A stretch of 64,000 nucleotides of DNA from Microcebus murinus (Eukaryota > Chordata > Mammalia > Primates > Cheirogaleidae). Shown piece after piece: positions 33,362 through 43,408 of this stretch. Numbering within the stretch: position 1 is the first letter of the stretch; every line of letters starts with the position of its first letter. A model generated the notes under the pieces. The model saw only the letters and a program-made list of their open reading frames with translations. It was not told the origin of the DNA and ran no database searches. The stretch spans positions 33,150,001-33,214,000 of the forward strand of contig NC_134122.1 in assembly GCF_040939455.1 (NCBI RefSeq), read 5' to 3'. A program made the position numbers and the translations under genes.

Positions 33362-34226
33362 TAGCATCATACCTTGAGATTCTGCAATAAAATGGGTTCC
33401 AAGAGGCTCAAGCCATCTTAATTAAAAAAAAATAATTTATCCACCGTTGAGTGAAGTCAGTGAGGAGCGGGACGAAGGTATCAAATAAAAGTGGGTTTAT
33501 GTGCTAATATTATGTGGCTTCATATTTTAAACAGACACAGAAAAGGCCTATATCCAAGGTGTGAGAACAAGCCAGAAAGTGCAAGTCTTCTTACAAAGGT
33601 AGGAGACACTTTGAAAGATCTCTGATTCAGTCGTCTTCTACTTCCCAAGGGTGCTTCTGCCACAAACCAAATCCTTTCCAGGGATATTTCCATCCAGTCC
33701 CCACCAGACCCTCACGAGGTGGACAGGGACATGTTATTAGCCCATTTTATAGATGAAACAACCTGGGATTCAGAGAGACGAAGTCCAAGTTTACACAGCT
33801 GTTCATTTGACAAAGAGAACGATTATCACACAGAAGAGTGAAGAACTGAAGCACAGGAGACATTGCAGGTGTACACCAACTTGTTCCTGAGACATTCATA
33901 TTTCCAAGCCCCAAAATGTCATCAACAACCATCAAGCCTGCCTGTGAGGAGTTTGGAGTCTCTGTGCGGGGACAGACCTGTGATTAAGCAGTGCTGCAGG
34001 TGGCAGGGCCACAGTGGAGGGGCGCCGCGTCCAGCAGTTGTGGTGTCAGGTGAGGCTTCCCATCCTAGCGGAAAACAACTGGATTCAGCAGGTGGAAAGG
34101 GATCAGGGGAGAGTGCTCCTCCCAGACAAGCAGTATGTGGCCCAGGGAATCGGGGACCGGAGCAAAGTGAGCATGGTCTGTTTGCAGAGTTCATCAGTTC
34201 AGAAGATGTGTGATTACATGTGGAAT
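33362..34226. other. Unique sequence
   Basis: A MIR scrap is likely at 33715-33800 (CATTTTATAGATGAAACAAC). The part 33960-34210 has overlapping open frames on both strands and a good-looking CAGGTGAGGC donor-like site near 34048, but no recognisable exon or protein. Confidence 0.4.
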
Positions 34227-34552
34227 TGTTACAGCAAACGGGACCAGGAAATAATCTGAGAGCCACACGAGAGTACTGCAAAACAGGCTTTTATTACGCC
34301 GGTGGGCTGAGAGGGGTCACGCCTCTAAATTCTGAGCAAAATGGGGTCTAAGCATGGTGGCTTTTATATGTTACAGAAACAAATGGTTACGAAGTCTGCA
34401 CAAGCTCGAGGTTTAGTTACGTGTTACTCTATAGTTACAAAGTCATGCTATTTTGTAGCTGTGTACAAGATTGAAATCTAGTCAAAGGTCACTCTTTAGT
34501 TGTATGCAGTTATGCTACTATTAGGAAGGGAGTGGAAAAATTCTCCCTTACA
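34227..34552 (-). mobile_element. Solo LTR (endogenous retrovirus), antisense
   Basis: Read on the minus strand it begins TGTAAGGGAGAATTTTTCC and ends TTTGCTGTAACA, giving TG..CA ends. Inside, in order, are a TATAAAAG box (complement of about 34365-34372), an AATAAAAGCC poly(A) signal (about 34289-34298) and a short U5. No internal retroviral sequence is adjacent. Flanking bases GAAT and AAAT match at three of four positions, a possible decayed 4-bp TSD. Confidence 0.75.
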
Positions 34553-34724
34553 AAATGCCTGCCTGCCTCACTGGGCAGCCAAGTGCTATGAGGACAGGAA
34601 CCACACCCCTCTCATTCACTGCGGAATCTCCTGTGCCTGGCAAATGCCTACTGCTGAATAACAACCACCACCACCATAATAGTAATAGCTAACATTGGTG
34701 GAACACTGACTATGATGCGGAAAA
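34553..34724. other. Spacer between two LTRs, with MIR/L2 scraps
   Basis: CAAGTGCTATGAGGACAGGA and CTCCTGTGCCTGGCAAATGC look like an L2 tail. AATAGTAATAGCTAACATTG (34677-34696) looks like MIR. Confidence 0.5.
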
Positions 34725-35220
34725 TGTTGGGTGCCGGGACACGGCTGCTTGCCGCCTCCCCATCGCTCCGCATCTCCGTGGGCCAGCGCTGTGCGTGGCC
34801 AGTTGGAGGGCACGCTGCTGGGGCCAGGCCCCGGGCAGAAAGCCGCCCGGGGCCCCACGTGCTGGAGGGTGCTGCTGCCTATTTCTGGCAACACTGCTTG
34901 CGTGATCCTGATTGGGTAATTTTTGAATCCCACTGTTTTTGATTGGATGTTAAAGCTTGTTGTTGATTGGATGTTAAAGCTTGATATTGATTGGATGTTA
35001 AATCTTGTAGTTGATTGGACGCTTTTTGAGCCCTACCAAGGGTATAAATAAGTAGGAGGAGAACAAGGAAGGGGGAGCAGAAGGGTCAGAAGATCGGAAG
35101 ATGGGAAGAGAGCTGTAACACTAGGTGTGCTGAGCCTGCTGTAGAAGAATAAAGGCTGTTCTCCGACTCTTTGCGTGCCGCTCGGTTCTTTCCCCAGTCA
35201 AACGAATGAGAGCTGTAACA
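34725..35220 (+). mobile_element. Solo LTR with CCAAT-repeat promoter, sense
   Basis: Begins TGTTGGGTGCCGGGACACGG and ends GAGCTGTAACA. The U3 is CpG-rich at its start and then holds five TGATTGG (inverted CCAAT) motifs; a TATAAATA box lies at 35043-35050 and an AATAAAGG poly(A) signal at about 35148. No internal retroviral genes are adjacent and no clear target duplication was found. Retained CpGs suggest it is not very old. I cannot name the family; it may be strepsirrhine-specific. Confidence 0.75.
34940..35018 (+). repeat. 24-bp tandem repeat carrying CCAAT boxes (in LTR U3)
   Basis: TGATTGG recurs at 34940, 34964, 34988 and 35012, an exact 24-base period. The units read TGATTGGATGTTAAAGCTTG with few changes; the last is truncated. 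A further TGATTGG lies at 34909, outside the period. ATTGG is the reverse of CCAAT, bound by NF-Y. The array sits 25-100 bases upstream of the TATA box. Confidence 0.9.
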
Positions 35221-35380
35221 CTAGCTGTACACGTTGCCACAACAACTACTGGGTGCTTAATAATGCTGCTACTAGAAAGCGCTCAATACATATTTATTAA
35301 ATGAATATTTAATTCATGCACTTATTCATTTATATTATAATTCATTTATATTAATTGAGTGGGGGAGCAATGCTGGGGTG
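35221..35380. other. AT-rich sequence with a MIR tail
   Basis: GAAAGCGCTCAATACATATT with a following TTATTAAATGAAT (35275-35308) is a SINE/L2-like tail, followed by an ATTTATATTAAT-rich run. Confidence 0.5.
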
Positions 35381-35560
35381 CAGTAAATCCCGGCTCAGGA
35401 AGTCGCAGACAGCAACGTGGACAGGGTGGGGCACTGAGGGGCTTTAAGCAGAAGATTGACTCAGTGTTCATTTTCATAAGTTCACTCTGGTTGCTGTGCA
35501 GGCAATGAACTGGAGCAGGGTAAGGGAAAAAGCCTGGGACACCAAAACGCCGGAACGCCT
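35381..35560 (+). repeat. Fragment of the ancient unnamed repeat
   Basis: GGACAGGGTGGGGCACTGAG, GGGCTTTAAGCAGAAGATTG and AAGTTCACTCTGGTTGCTGT match the 'ggttttaagcagggga..gatcactctggctgctgtgt' part of the family at 20191. Confidence 0.55.
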
Positions 35561-37850
35561 TGCAAGGGGGTCGTGAATAATGGTGGAGGAACCAGCGTTA
35601 CAAAAATGGACAAATACTACCCCAGCTCAGCGTTGAAAAAGCAGAGGGTGGCAGGCATCACAAACAGGAAGTTTCCGCCGAATCAAAACAGCCAACATGA
35701 GTTAAAAGCTCACTCTCTGCTGTTGCATTATTTTCAGTGCTTTATACAAAGTAGCTAATTTAATCCTAAAAACAACCCTCTCAGTAGATAATACACCACG
35801 GTCACCAGTCAATACCTATGCTTTACTAATAAGCTATACTCGCATGCTGGCCGCCAGTTCCCACTTCTCCCTCTTAGAAAGAACAGCACCCATTATTTTA
35901 TGAATCTGTGGTGCTCTATGAACAGGTTCAAAGACAAGGACAGGAGAAATTGCACCTGGAGGATGCAAAGAACTGAACCAGGGAATAGAGCAGGCTCCAC
36001 GGCTGCGTAACCTGCTCAGAAGAGCCCCAGACTTAATTCGTTAATTTAATGTTTTGATGTCACTGTCCTGAGATTCTTAATTTTTGAACAGGGGGCCCCG
36101 TGTTTTCATGCTGCACCGGGCACCACACGTTACGTAGCCAGCACAAGTTGTACACAGCCGATTCCAGATCCACGCGGAGCACAGTTTCTCCTTTCAAGTG
36201 GGGCTCTCAGAAGAGTGAATTCTTTCCTGACACAATGTTCCCCCTGAGCACATATATTCATGCAGATGCCAGACAACCACACAGCAGAGATGTTGTAGAA
36301 ATAATTTACTCTTCAAGCAGAGGGTTAGACAAGGCCATCTCCCGAAACCATCCACATCATTCAGAGGGATGATAGCATCGCAGATTACAGCAAATTGCCT
36401 CTAGTGATGGCTCCTTTATGGACATGGATTTTAACCAGGGATGGAGATTAGAATCACATGATTTAGAGAGTTTCTTCAAGATAAATGTGCCCAGGCCCAA
36501 ATCAAAACACTGAATCCAAACCTTCAAGGGCACGAGGAAGGTAAGGATCTTCGGCAGGTGCTCACCTGGTGACTTTGAAAGGCGCTCTTGATTAAGAACT
36601 ACTTCGAAAGCAGAGGCTGTCCCTAGTTTCTGTCCACCCAGACATCACCGAAAAGAAACACGGAACCGTGTTAAACGTAAAGGCAGCAGTGTACTGGGAT
36701 GAAAACGAAATCATAGCTGATCTATTTCTAGATCTTTTGTCCTGCCATGAAGTTTTAACTATGCTTCCCCTGCCTGCCTCTAACATCTTAAATATCCAAA
36801 AACCCAAACCACTCAACAAAACAAGAAATGATCCAGAAACATAAAAAGAAGACAGACCAAGGGCAGATTGTATCTGACCATCACCTCCCTTGCTACCTCA
36901 TTGCCACAGAAAAATCAGAAGAACAATTTCATCACTCCATAGACCTTCCTCTTTTTTGCAAATTTATTGATTATAATAACATTCTCCTGCAATGGATTAA
37001 CAGAATCGTGTTGCACAGATTAACAGGATCCTGTCGGGTCCCCAGAGACCCTAAGCTACAGAGAACCAAACGAACTAGAGCGACAGAGCACGTAAAGTCA
37101 AGTTCAGCCGGCTTAGTGACCCCACACCTGTGTTATCTCAGCAAACTCACGTGTCCTCCAGCAGCCGCATCGGAGCAGCCACCATGTTCCAAAGTTCTGT
37201 CTTCCCAAAAAATGCAAACAATGTTTTAATAACACAAAGGGCCACCTGCCGTGTTTTTCTGAAATGTGACTTGAAACAATACTATTCTCGATTACATGAA
37301 TCATCTCTAAATTTAGAAGTCAGCGCCTAATACTCAACTGCCTGTTCTGAATCATAAATAATGTTTTCTAGTGTTCACGTGGGAATCCTTGCCAAGAACC
37401 TCTTAACTTGGTGCCTCGTGCTCCCTGAGAGGTGAACATGAAACTACTCGCTACACTTGGCAAGCAAACCGAGACTCTGCATGCGGCAAAACGACAGAAA
37501 GGTTTAGACAATTCTGTGCAAAAATAAAAAGTCCGCCTTATACCAGGTGGAACATTGGTTCTCAACTTGGGGGGAAGGGGCGTGACATCATGCTCACCTC
37601 TGGATCTCCCCTGTGCTCACTCTCCAGCCCCCCACTCTCCACACGCAGCCAAGAATTTCTGGCAAGGGCCTTAGCGGGAGAATGTAGTTTGTAAAAGCCT
37701 CATAGCCCATTCTGCAATTTCCTCCAACTCCTGACAGCCAGTGGTGTAGGCCAATTTCCCCCTTGTCAGCCCTTGTTCTTACAGACATAATCCACACACT
37801 CACAACCATACACGTTAACTCATTCATCATAGAGGATTTTCTTTTCTTTT
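35561..37850. other. Unique, repeat-poor sequence
   Basis: A long repeat-free stretch. Parts look enhancer-like (TTAATTCGTTAATTTAATG at 36032; CAAACAATGTTTTAATAACA at 37215), but I cannot show conservation. No exon is supported. Confidence 0.4.
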
Positions 37851-37900
37851 TTGAGATTTTATTTCATACCTCCAAAAAAAAAAGAGAGAGAGAGAGAATC
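37851..37900 (+). repeat. T-rich / A-rich run followed by (AG)n
   Basis: An A run at about 37874-37883 followed by GAGAGAGAGAGAGA. Confidence 0.8.
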
Positions 37901-38414
37901 TAGGGTGATTACAGTCTTCACATTTCAAGCGTTTGCTTTGGCGCTTTTTTGAATGCAGCTGACATCCCTGTGGGTGAAGAGGGTGAGCCTTGTCACAAGA
38001 GTGGTCTCAAGTGGCTTTTTGTAATCCAGCTGCCTCAATCAGGGACCAAGGGGGCCGTCCCCACCATAATTCCCACCCTTGCCCCTTCCCCAACTGGGGA
38101 GTCAAATTGCAAAGCCGGAGGCCTAACAGGGCTACCACATCCCTCAAGTCCTTCTCCTCCCCAAATGCCCACCTGGATCTCAAGACGGCTAGAAAGAATG
38201 CAGCTCAGATACGTAGACCCTGCAGAAATTATGGGTTCCACTATATAGAGTTGTTACTGTATTTTCAAAACACATATCAAAAACTCACTTAATTCCATTT
38301 ACCTTCTTCATAGAGAGGCAAGTTCCCCAAATCAAATGATAGAGCACTGCACTTCCCTAAAGGGTGGGAGGGTTTGGCCCCAACACATGGCTAGTGACAT
38401 AAAGAAGAGAATCT
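37901..38414. other. Unique sequence
   Basis: No feature recognised; overlapping frames at 37949-38292 look spurious. Confidence 0.4.
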
Positions 38415-38685
38415 GGCTGTCTGCGGTGGCTCACATGTGTAATCGTAGTACTCTGGGAGCTGAGGTAGGAGGATTGCTTGAGCCCAAGAGTTTGAAACCA
38501 GCCAGAACAAGAGCAAGACCTTGTCTCTATAAAAAATAAAAAAATTAGTGCACCTGTAGTCTCAGCTACTTGGGAGGCTGAGGCAGGAGGATTGCTTGAG
38601 CCCAAGAGTTTGAGGTTACAGTGAGCTATGATGACACCACTGCATTATAGCTGGGGCAATAGAGTGACAGAGTGAGCCCCTGTCT

Positions 38686-38723
<38 letters not shown>
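38415..38723 (+). mobile_element. Alu SINE, AluJ-like, with 37-base A tail
   Basis: GGCTGTCTGCGGTGGCTCAC opens the left arm. The right arm begins abruptly (ATTAGTGCACCTGTAGTCTC), having lost the usual 'gccgggcgtggtggc' piece. GTGAGCTATGATGACACCAC is AluJ-like. Diverged, yet the A tail (38687-38723) is an uninterrupted 37-mer. No convincing target duplication. Confidence 0.93.
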
Positions 38724-38725
<2 letters not shown>

Positions 38726-39900
38726 ATAGTAGCAAACATACTATCCTCATGTTCTCTCCTTGTCAGGCCTGGCTAAATCCCCACACTTTAAAGCCTGACT
38801 CCTCCCATCTGGCCATCATTAGAAGACCCCACTACACCCTAGCTTCTAGAAGAAAGCTTGACCGGAGGTACAGGGATACAAGGGGTTATAGCTCAGCTCG
38901 TGGCTGTCCTGTCTGTGATCTTCTGTCTGATAATATAACAGTAGTTATAATAATTGGGCTTCCATAAGCACTCAAATCCTCTCCCCAGAGTGTAAGGAAC
39001 TGCTCCTTGCCTAAATTTCTGTCTCTTAAGAAGCAGTGTAATAACTCACACTCTCAGGAACTGGGTTCTAACCAGGAGCAGAAATCCCATCTCCAAAATC
39101 CAGAAGAACTACATGAAATAGTTAATAAATACATAAATTATATGACATATACATATGATTGCTATGATCTGACGTGATACAGGATGTGATATGATGATGG
39201 TGAGATACAGTATGATCCCTGTTTGGATCACTGATAGTTCTGGCTACTGGATTCCTCTTCTGTTTTCTCTACCCACTTATTTGGAGCACCTTCAATTTTA
39301 GATCAGTTGCTGCCTAAGCTATCCCAACATGTCTATTGCGACAGGGAACAACTATTTATGTCCGATTAGTGGAACTGGGTTTTTGCCCCATGACTGCTAA
39401 TGGATCTAGTTCTAACTGGTGTCAGCCTTGTCTGCTGAACAAACCTAATTCTAAGGGCCGGGCCAATTCACGGTCCCCTTCTAGAGTGAGGCTGAGGCTA
39501 CAGCAGGCAATGAGTTGCCCCAGATCTAGACTAAAGAAGGAAACTTCTTACAGAAAATTGCCAGGGAGGAGGTTAAAGGTTAAATCAGAGAAATGGACAG
39601 AAATCAGCATGGAGTCCTGGTTGAGGAAGCCAGAAAGCACATGGGTCCAGAAGCAGGATTTGAAAGCCAGAGTCTGGAGCCATGTTGACAAGAGCGAGGG
39701 CAATGGGTTGAGAGTGAGCACAGGACATCACTGTCCTTGTGGCCTGCCATGCCAGCAGCCCCCTGGGGTAGGAGGTTGTCATGCAGAGGGCCAAAGGCAA
39801 AAATCATAGTCTGTTTCAGTCTGACCACCCATTGCAGTCGGCGAGACTTCCCTACCCAAGCATGTAATGACCCTCTGCCTCTTTCCACATTCTAAGATGT
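38724..39900. other. Unique sequence
   Basis: AT-rich near 39120-39230 with repeated GATATGATG/TGATAC words. The 157-codon frame at 39336-39809 has no recognisable domain. Confidence 0.4.
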
Positions 39901-39966
39901 GCACACACATACACACGCACGTACACGTGTGCACACAGGCACACACACATAGGCACGCACACACGG
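39901..39966 (+). repeat. Imperfect (CA)n microsatellite
   Basis: CACACA blocks interrupted by ACGCACGTACACGTG and AGGCACGC. Confidence 0.9.
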
Positions 39967-40690
39967 TGTCCCTGCTACCTATGATGGAGCCACGAAGTGC
40001 GTTGGTTTCACAGCTGTGTATCCACACTCTTCACCAAGCGAACCTCCAGGAAAACCCCTCAGTTCTTCTCCAAAGAACCCTCCAGTATTTCCCAAACCCT
40101 CGCCCCACCATCAAGCAGTGGCAGCGGGGCAGCCACTCAGAGCTGTTCAACACATCGCTCCAGGCCCTCGGCCACATTCATCACCCAAGCAATCAGCACA
40201 GCCATTACTGCAAACCTGTTCCCCGGTGCTTGTCCTTCGGTCATTAACCTTAACAATGTCAACAGGGTGCGTAACTCCGAGCCTGAATTAACATGCGAGG
40301 CAGGCTGCCGCAGAGACCAGAACATTCAGGCCATGACTCTGCTTGGGCACCCACGGTCTGAACGCGAGTGCCCCCACCAGCAGGGAGGGCTCAGAGAAGA
40401 TCCTGCACAAAAACAGAAAGACAACAAGGGACTGGTGGTTTAGGTGGCAGCTATAACAACTTGATGCTGAGATAGCCAGAGGGAAAGGAAAAATGTCCTT
40501 AAATAATGTGGTCAACTGGAGCTCCAGGTCATTAAAAAAAAATAACTAAATATATAAAACAGTAGAATCAAGGAATAATGGTTGTCAAAAGTTACCCACT
40601 GTCACTGAACACTGAGGGGCAATTGGAAGAGCCTCTGAATGGACGTGCACTGGGCTGGACTCCCACGTGAGCTCTAACCTCCGAAGGAGC
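39967..40690. other. Unique sequence
   Basis: No feature recognised. Overlapping plus-strand frames near 39997-40443 are open in all three frames in part and look random. Confidence 0.4.
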
Positions 40691-40815
40691 ACATGAGTAA
40701 GTGGCAGTGTTCTAATTTGACAGAGATGGAAACTAGGTTCAGAGAAGTCAAGCTATCTGCCCTGGGTTGCACAGTTAGTATTAATAAATGGCCAAACTGA
40801 ATTTTGGAACCCCTG
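40691..40815 (-). repeat. MIR SINE, antisense
   Basis: ACAGAGATGGAAACTAGGTT, AAGTCAAGCTATCTGCCCTG, GGTTGCACAGTTAGTATTAA. Confidence 0.7.
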
Positions 40816-40928
40816 ACTACGGTGCTAGACAGAATAGTGGCCTTCAAGGATGTTCATATCCTATTACCCTGAAACTGTGAATATATTATGTTATATAGCA
40901 AAGGGGAATTAAGATAGCAGATAGAATT

Positions 40929-41674
40929 TTTTTTTCTTTTTTTTTTATTTCGGCATATTATGGGGGTACAAATTTTAAGGTTTCAATAAATGCCCTTTTC
41001 CCCTTCCCCCCACAAGTCTGAGTCTCCAGCATGACCATCCCCCAGATGGTGCACATCTCACTCATTATGTATGTATATACCCGCCCCCCTCCCCCCTCCC
41101 ACCTGCCCAATACCCTATTACTGTAGTAACTATGTGCCCACTTAGGTGCTGCTCAGTTAATACCAGTTTGCTGGTGAGTATATGTGGTGCTTGTTTTTCC
41201 ATTCTTGGGATACTTCACTTAGTAGTGTGGGTTCCAGCTCTAACCAGGAAAATATAAGATGTGCTATGTCACCATTGTTTCTTAGAGCTGAATAGTACTC
41301 CATGGTATACATATACCACATTTTATTAATCCATTCTTGGATTGATGGGCACTTGGGCTGTTTCCACAGCCTTGCAATTATGAATTGTGCTGCTATAAAC
41401 ATTCGAGTGCAGGTGTCTTTTTTATAGAGTGTCATTGGATCTTTTGGGTAGTTGCCCAGTAATGGCATTGTTCGATCAAATGGTGGATTCACTTGTATCG
41501 CTTTAAGGTATCTCCATATTGCTTTCCACAGAAGTTGAACTAGTTTGCAGTCCCACCAGCAGTACAGGAGTGTTCCTCTCTCTGCGCATCCACGCCAGCA
41601 TTTATTGTTTGGGGACTTTTTGATAAAGGCCATTCTCACTGGAGTTAAGTGATATCTCATTGTGGTTTTGATTT
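40929..41674 (-). mobile_element. Young 5'-truncated L1 3' end, antisense, nested in the LTR
   Basis: A poly(T) run (the antisense A tail) occupies about 40926-40947. A 16-bp target duplication with one mismatch flanks it: GATAGCAGATAGAATT at 40913-40928 and GATAGCAAATAGAATT at 41675-41690. The ORF2 C-terminus is open over 41157-41660 (minus). The 3'UTR has a C-run cluster at 41080-41104, which on the L1 sense strand is G-rich and could form a G-quadruplex, as in primate L1 3'UTRs. Confidence 0.95.
41157..41660 (-). pseudogene. L1 ORF2 C-terminal fragment
   Basis: The open frame of 167 codons is the C-terminal tail of L1 ORF2p. It contains NKCWRGC, a Cys-rich [12 protein letters not shown] segment, [22 protein letters not shown], and near the end [19 protein letters not shown]. 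Endonuclease and reverse-transcriptase domains are absent through 5' truncation, so it is not a gene. The frame being intact over 500 bases points to a recent insertion. Confidence 0.93.
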
Positions 41675-42114
41675 GATAGCAAATAGAATTAAGGTTGCTA
41701 ATCAGCTGACTTTAAAACAGAAAAATTATCCTGATGACCCTGGATGGCCTTGTGTAATCACAGGGTCTTTAAATGTGGACGAGAGAGGCAGAAGGGTCAG
41801 CGTTCGAGTGATGCAATGTGAGACTCAACTGGCCAGTGCTGGCTTTGAAGGTAGAAAGGAGCTTAAACCAAGAAATGCACACAGCCTCATAGAAACTGGA
41901 AAAAACTAGAAAACACATTCGCCCCTTGGGCTTCCAGAGAAGCAACACAGCCTTGCCAACACCTTTATTTTGGCCCAGTAAAATCCATCTTAGACTCCTG
42001 ACCTCCAGAACAGTAAGATAATAAAGTCGTGTTATTTGCAGCTTCTGAGTTTGTAATAATTTGTTACAGCAGCAACGTGAAACTAATACAACCGCCTAAG
42101 TCCAAGTTCGTGTT

Positions 42115-42544
42115 CTCTTCATTTAGACCATCCTTAGATTTCTATGACTATATAACAAATTCCCACAAATTTGGCATCCTAAAAATGGCACAATTTTATT
42201 AGCACCTAGTTTTTTTAGGTCCGAAGTCTGGGCACACCTGGGTGGGTTCTCTGTTCAGGGTCTTACAAGGTGTCAACCAGGCTGAGTTCCTTTCTAGAAG
42301 ATCTGAGGAAGCATTACTTTCAAGTTCATTCTAGTTATTGATGAATTCAGTTCCTGCAGCAGGAGGGCTGAGATTCCCTGTGTCCTCACTCGTTGTCCAT
42401 CAGAGGCCACTTTCAGCTTCTGGAGGCCACCTGTGCTTCTTGCCACCTGTTGTCCTCATCTTCAAAGCCAGCAACAGAGAAGCTGCCCTGCGTGGAATCC
42501 CTCTCACATGCGGAAGCCTTCTCACTCTAGAAAAGCTCCAGACT
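42115..42544 (-). mobile_element. MLT1-like MaLR LTR, antisense
   Basis: Antisense order: ACTATATAACAAATTCCCAC (from 'ctgtaacaaattacc'), AGGTCCGAAGTCTGGGCACA, TCAGGGTCTTACAAGGTGTC, CTTCTGGAGGCCACCTGTGC, CTTCAAAGCCAGCAACAGAG. Boundaries approximate. Confidence 0.7.
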
Positions 42545-42552
42545 CTTTAAAG

Positions 42553-42749
42553 CTGGGGTCCCCAAGCTATGGTGAGTTTATATAATTATTTCATTAGATA
42601 TTACAATGTAATAATAATTGAAATAAAGCACACAATAAATGTAACGAGCTTGAATCATCCCCAAACCATTCCCGTCTCCATCCCCAGTCCGTGGAAAATT
42701 TGTCTCCCATGAAAATGGTCCCTGGTGCCAAAAAGGTTGGGGACCGCTG
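42553..42749 (+). mobile_element. MER1A (hAT-Charlie MITE) with perfect 8-bp target duplication
   Basis: Starts CTGGGGTCCCCAAGCTATGG and ends AAAAGGTTGGGGACCGCTG. The internal ATTACAATGTAATAATAATT, TGAATCATCCCCAAACCATT, and TCCGTGGAAAATTTGTCTCC are characteristic. CTTTAAAG flanks it at 42545-42552 and 42750-42757. Confidence 0.95.
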
Positions 42750-42757
42750 CTTTAAAG

Positions 42758-43215
42758 GACTAAGAAGATTAGGTCAGGTAATTTCCTTCCTGATTTACCA
42801 AATAGGAGTCTGATCTATATTTGCAAAATCCCTTTTGCCATGTGAAGTAGCATGATCTTGGGAGCGGTATCCAAAGACACTCACAAGTGCCACTCACACG
42901 CAAGGGGTGTGGGGTGAAGTAAGAACCAGAGGGTGGGAGTCTTGGGGCCCCCTTAGAATTCTGCCCCCACAACCACATCAGCACACGTCAACTGACCTGC
43001 CCTGCCTTTCTACACTCTCTCTTACTACCTACCATGTAAGTTCTATTGCCTTTCTTAGGTGAACTACAAAAATAAACTTAAAAAAGAAACAAGCGATCAA
43101 TAAACCCGAGAGCTGAATCACTGGCGCTCCTGCCTACCCATTCCCATGTGCACATAAATCTTCCTCTTCGTTTTGTCTCTCTCTTCATAGCATTATGCAA
43201 GCACTCAGCTAGAAA
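42758..43215. other. Unique sequence
   Basis: The first 250 bases may be a residue of the antisense MLT1 family (CACTCACACGCAAGGGGTGT near 42890). The rest is unrecognised. Confidence 0.4.
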
Positions 43216-43408
43216 CCTAATAATATTAAGAGCTAACTTTTATTGACACCAGGTACCAGACTAAGAAATATGCCTCCTCACGAATCTATGCGGTAAGTAT
43301 TAACACTAGTCCAATTTTGCAGATGAGAAAACCCAGGCACGCGTAGGTTAAGTATTAACAACACAATTGCTCTAGGTATGGGTCAGAGCCAGGATTCAGA
43401 GTCATGTC
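43216..43408 (-). repeat. MIR SINE, antisense
   Basis: AATATTAAGAGCTAACTTTT, TTATTGACACCAGGTACCAG, ATTTTGCAGATGAGAAAACC, GGGTCAGAGCCAGGATTCAG. Confidence 0.8.

Larger units (their letters stand above)
40823..42090 (+). mobile_element. MLT1-like MaLR LTR, split by an L1 insertion
   Basis: The left part (40823-40928) opens TGCTAGACAGAATAGTGGCC and runs to the L1. The right part (41675-42090) continues with GATGACCCTGGATGGCCTTG, GTAATCACAGGGTCTTTAAA, TTGCCAACACCTTTATTTTG, GACCTCCAGAACAGTAAGAT, AATAAAG and ends AACTAATACA, the usual 3' end. Without the L1 and its duplicated target site, the LTR would be about 500 bases. Confidence 0.85.

Noticed and set aside
33960..34213. Possible exon with a CAGGTGAGG donor-like site
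   Set aside because: No acceptor, no recognisable protein, and frames are open on both strands; one donor-like word is expected by chance.
34940..35018. Regular 24-bp repeats, CRISPR-like at first sight
   Set aside because: The repeats are contiguous without variable spacers and lie inside an LTR in mammalian DNA.
39336..39809. 157-codon open frame, plus strand
   Set aside because: No similarity or domain, and overlapping minus-strand frames are also open.
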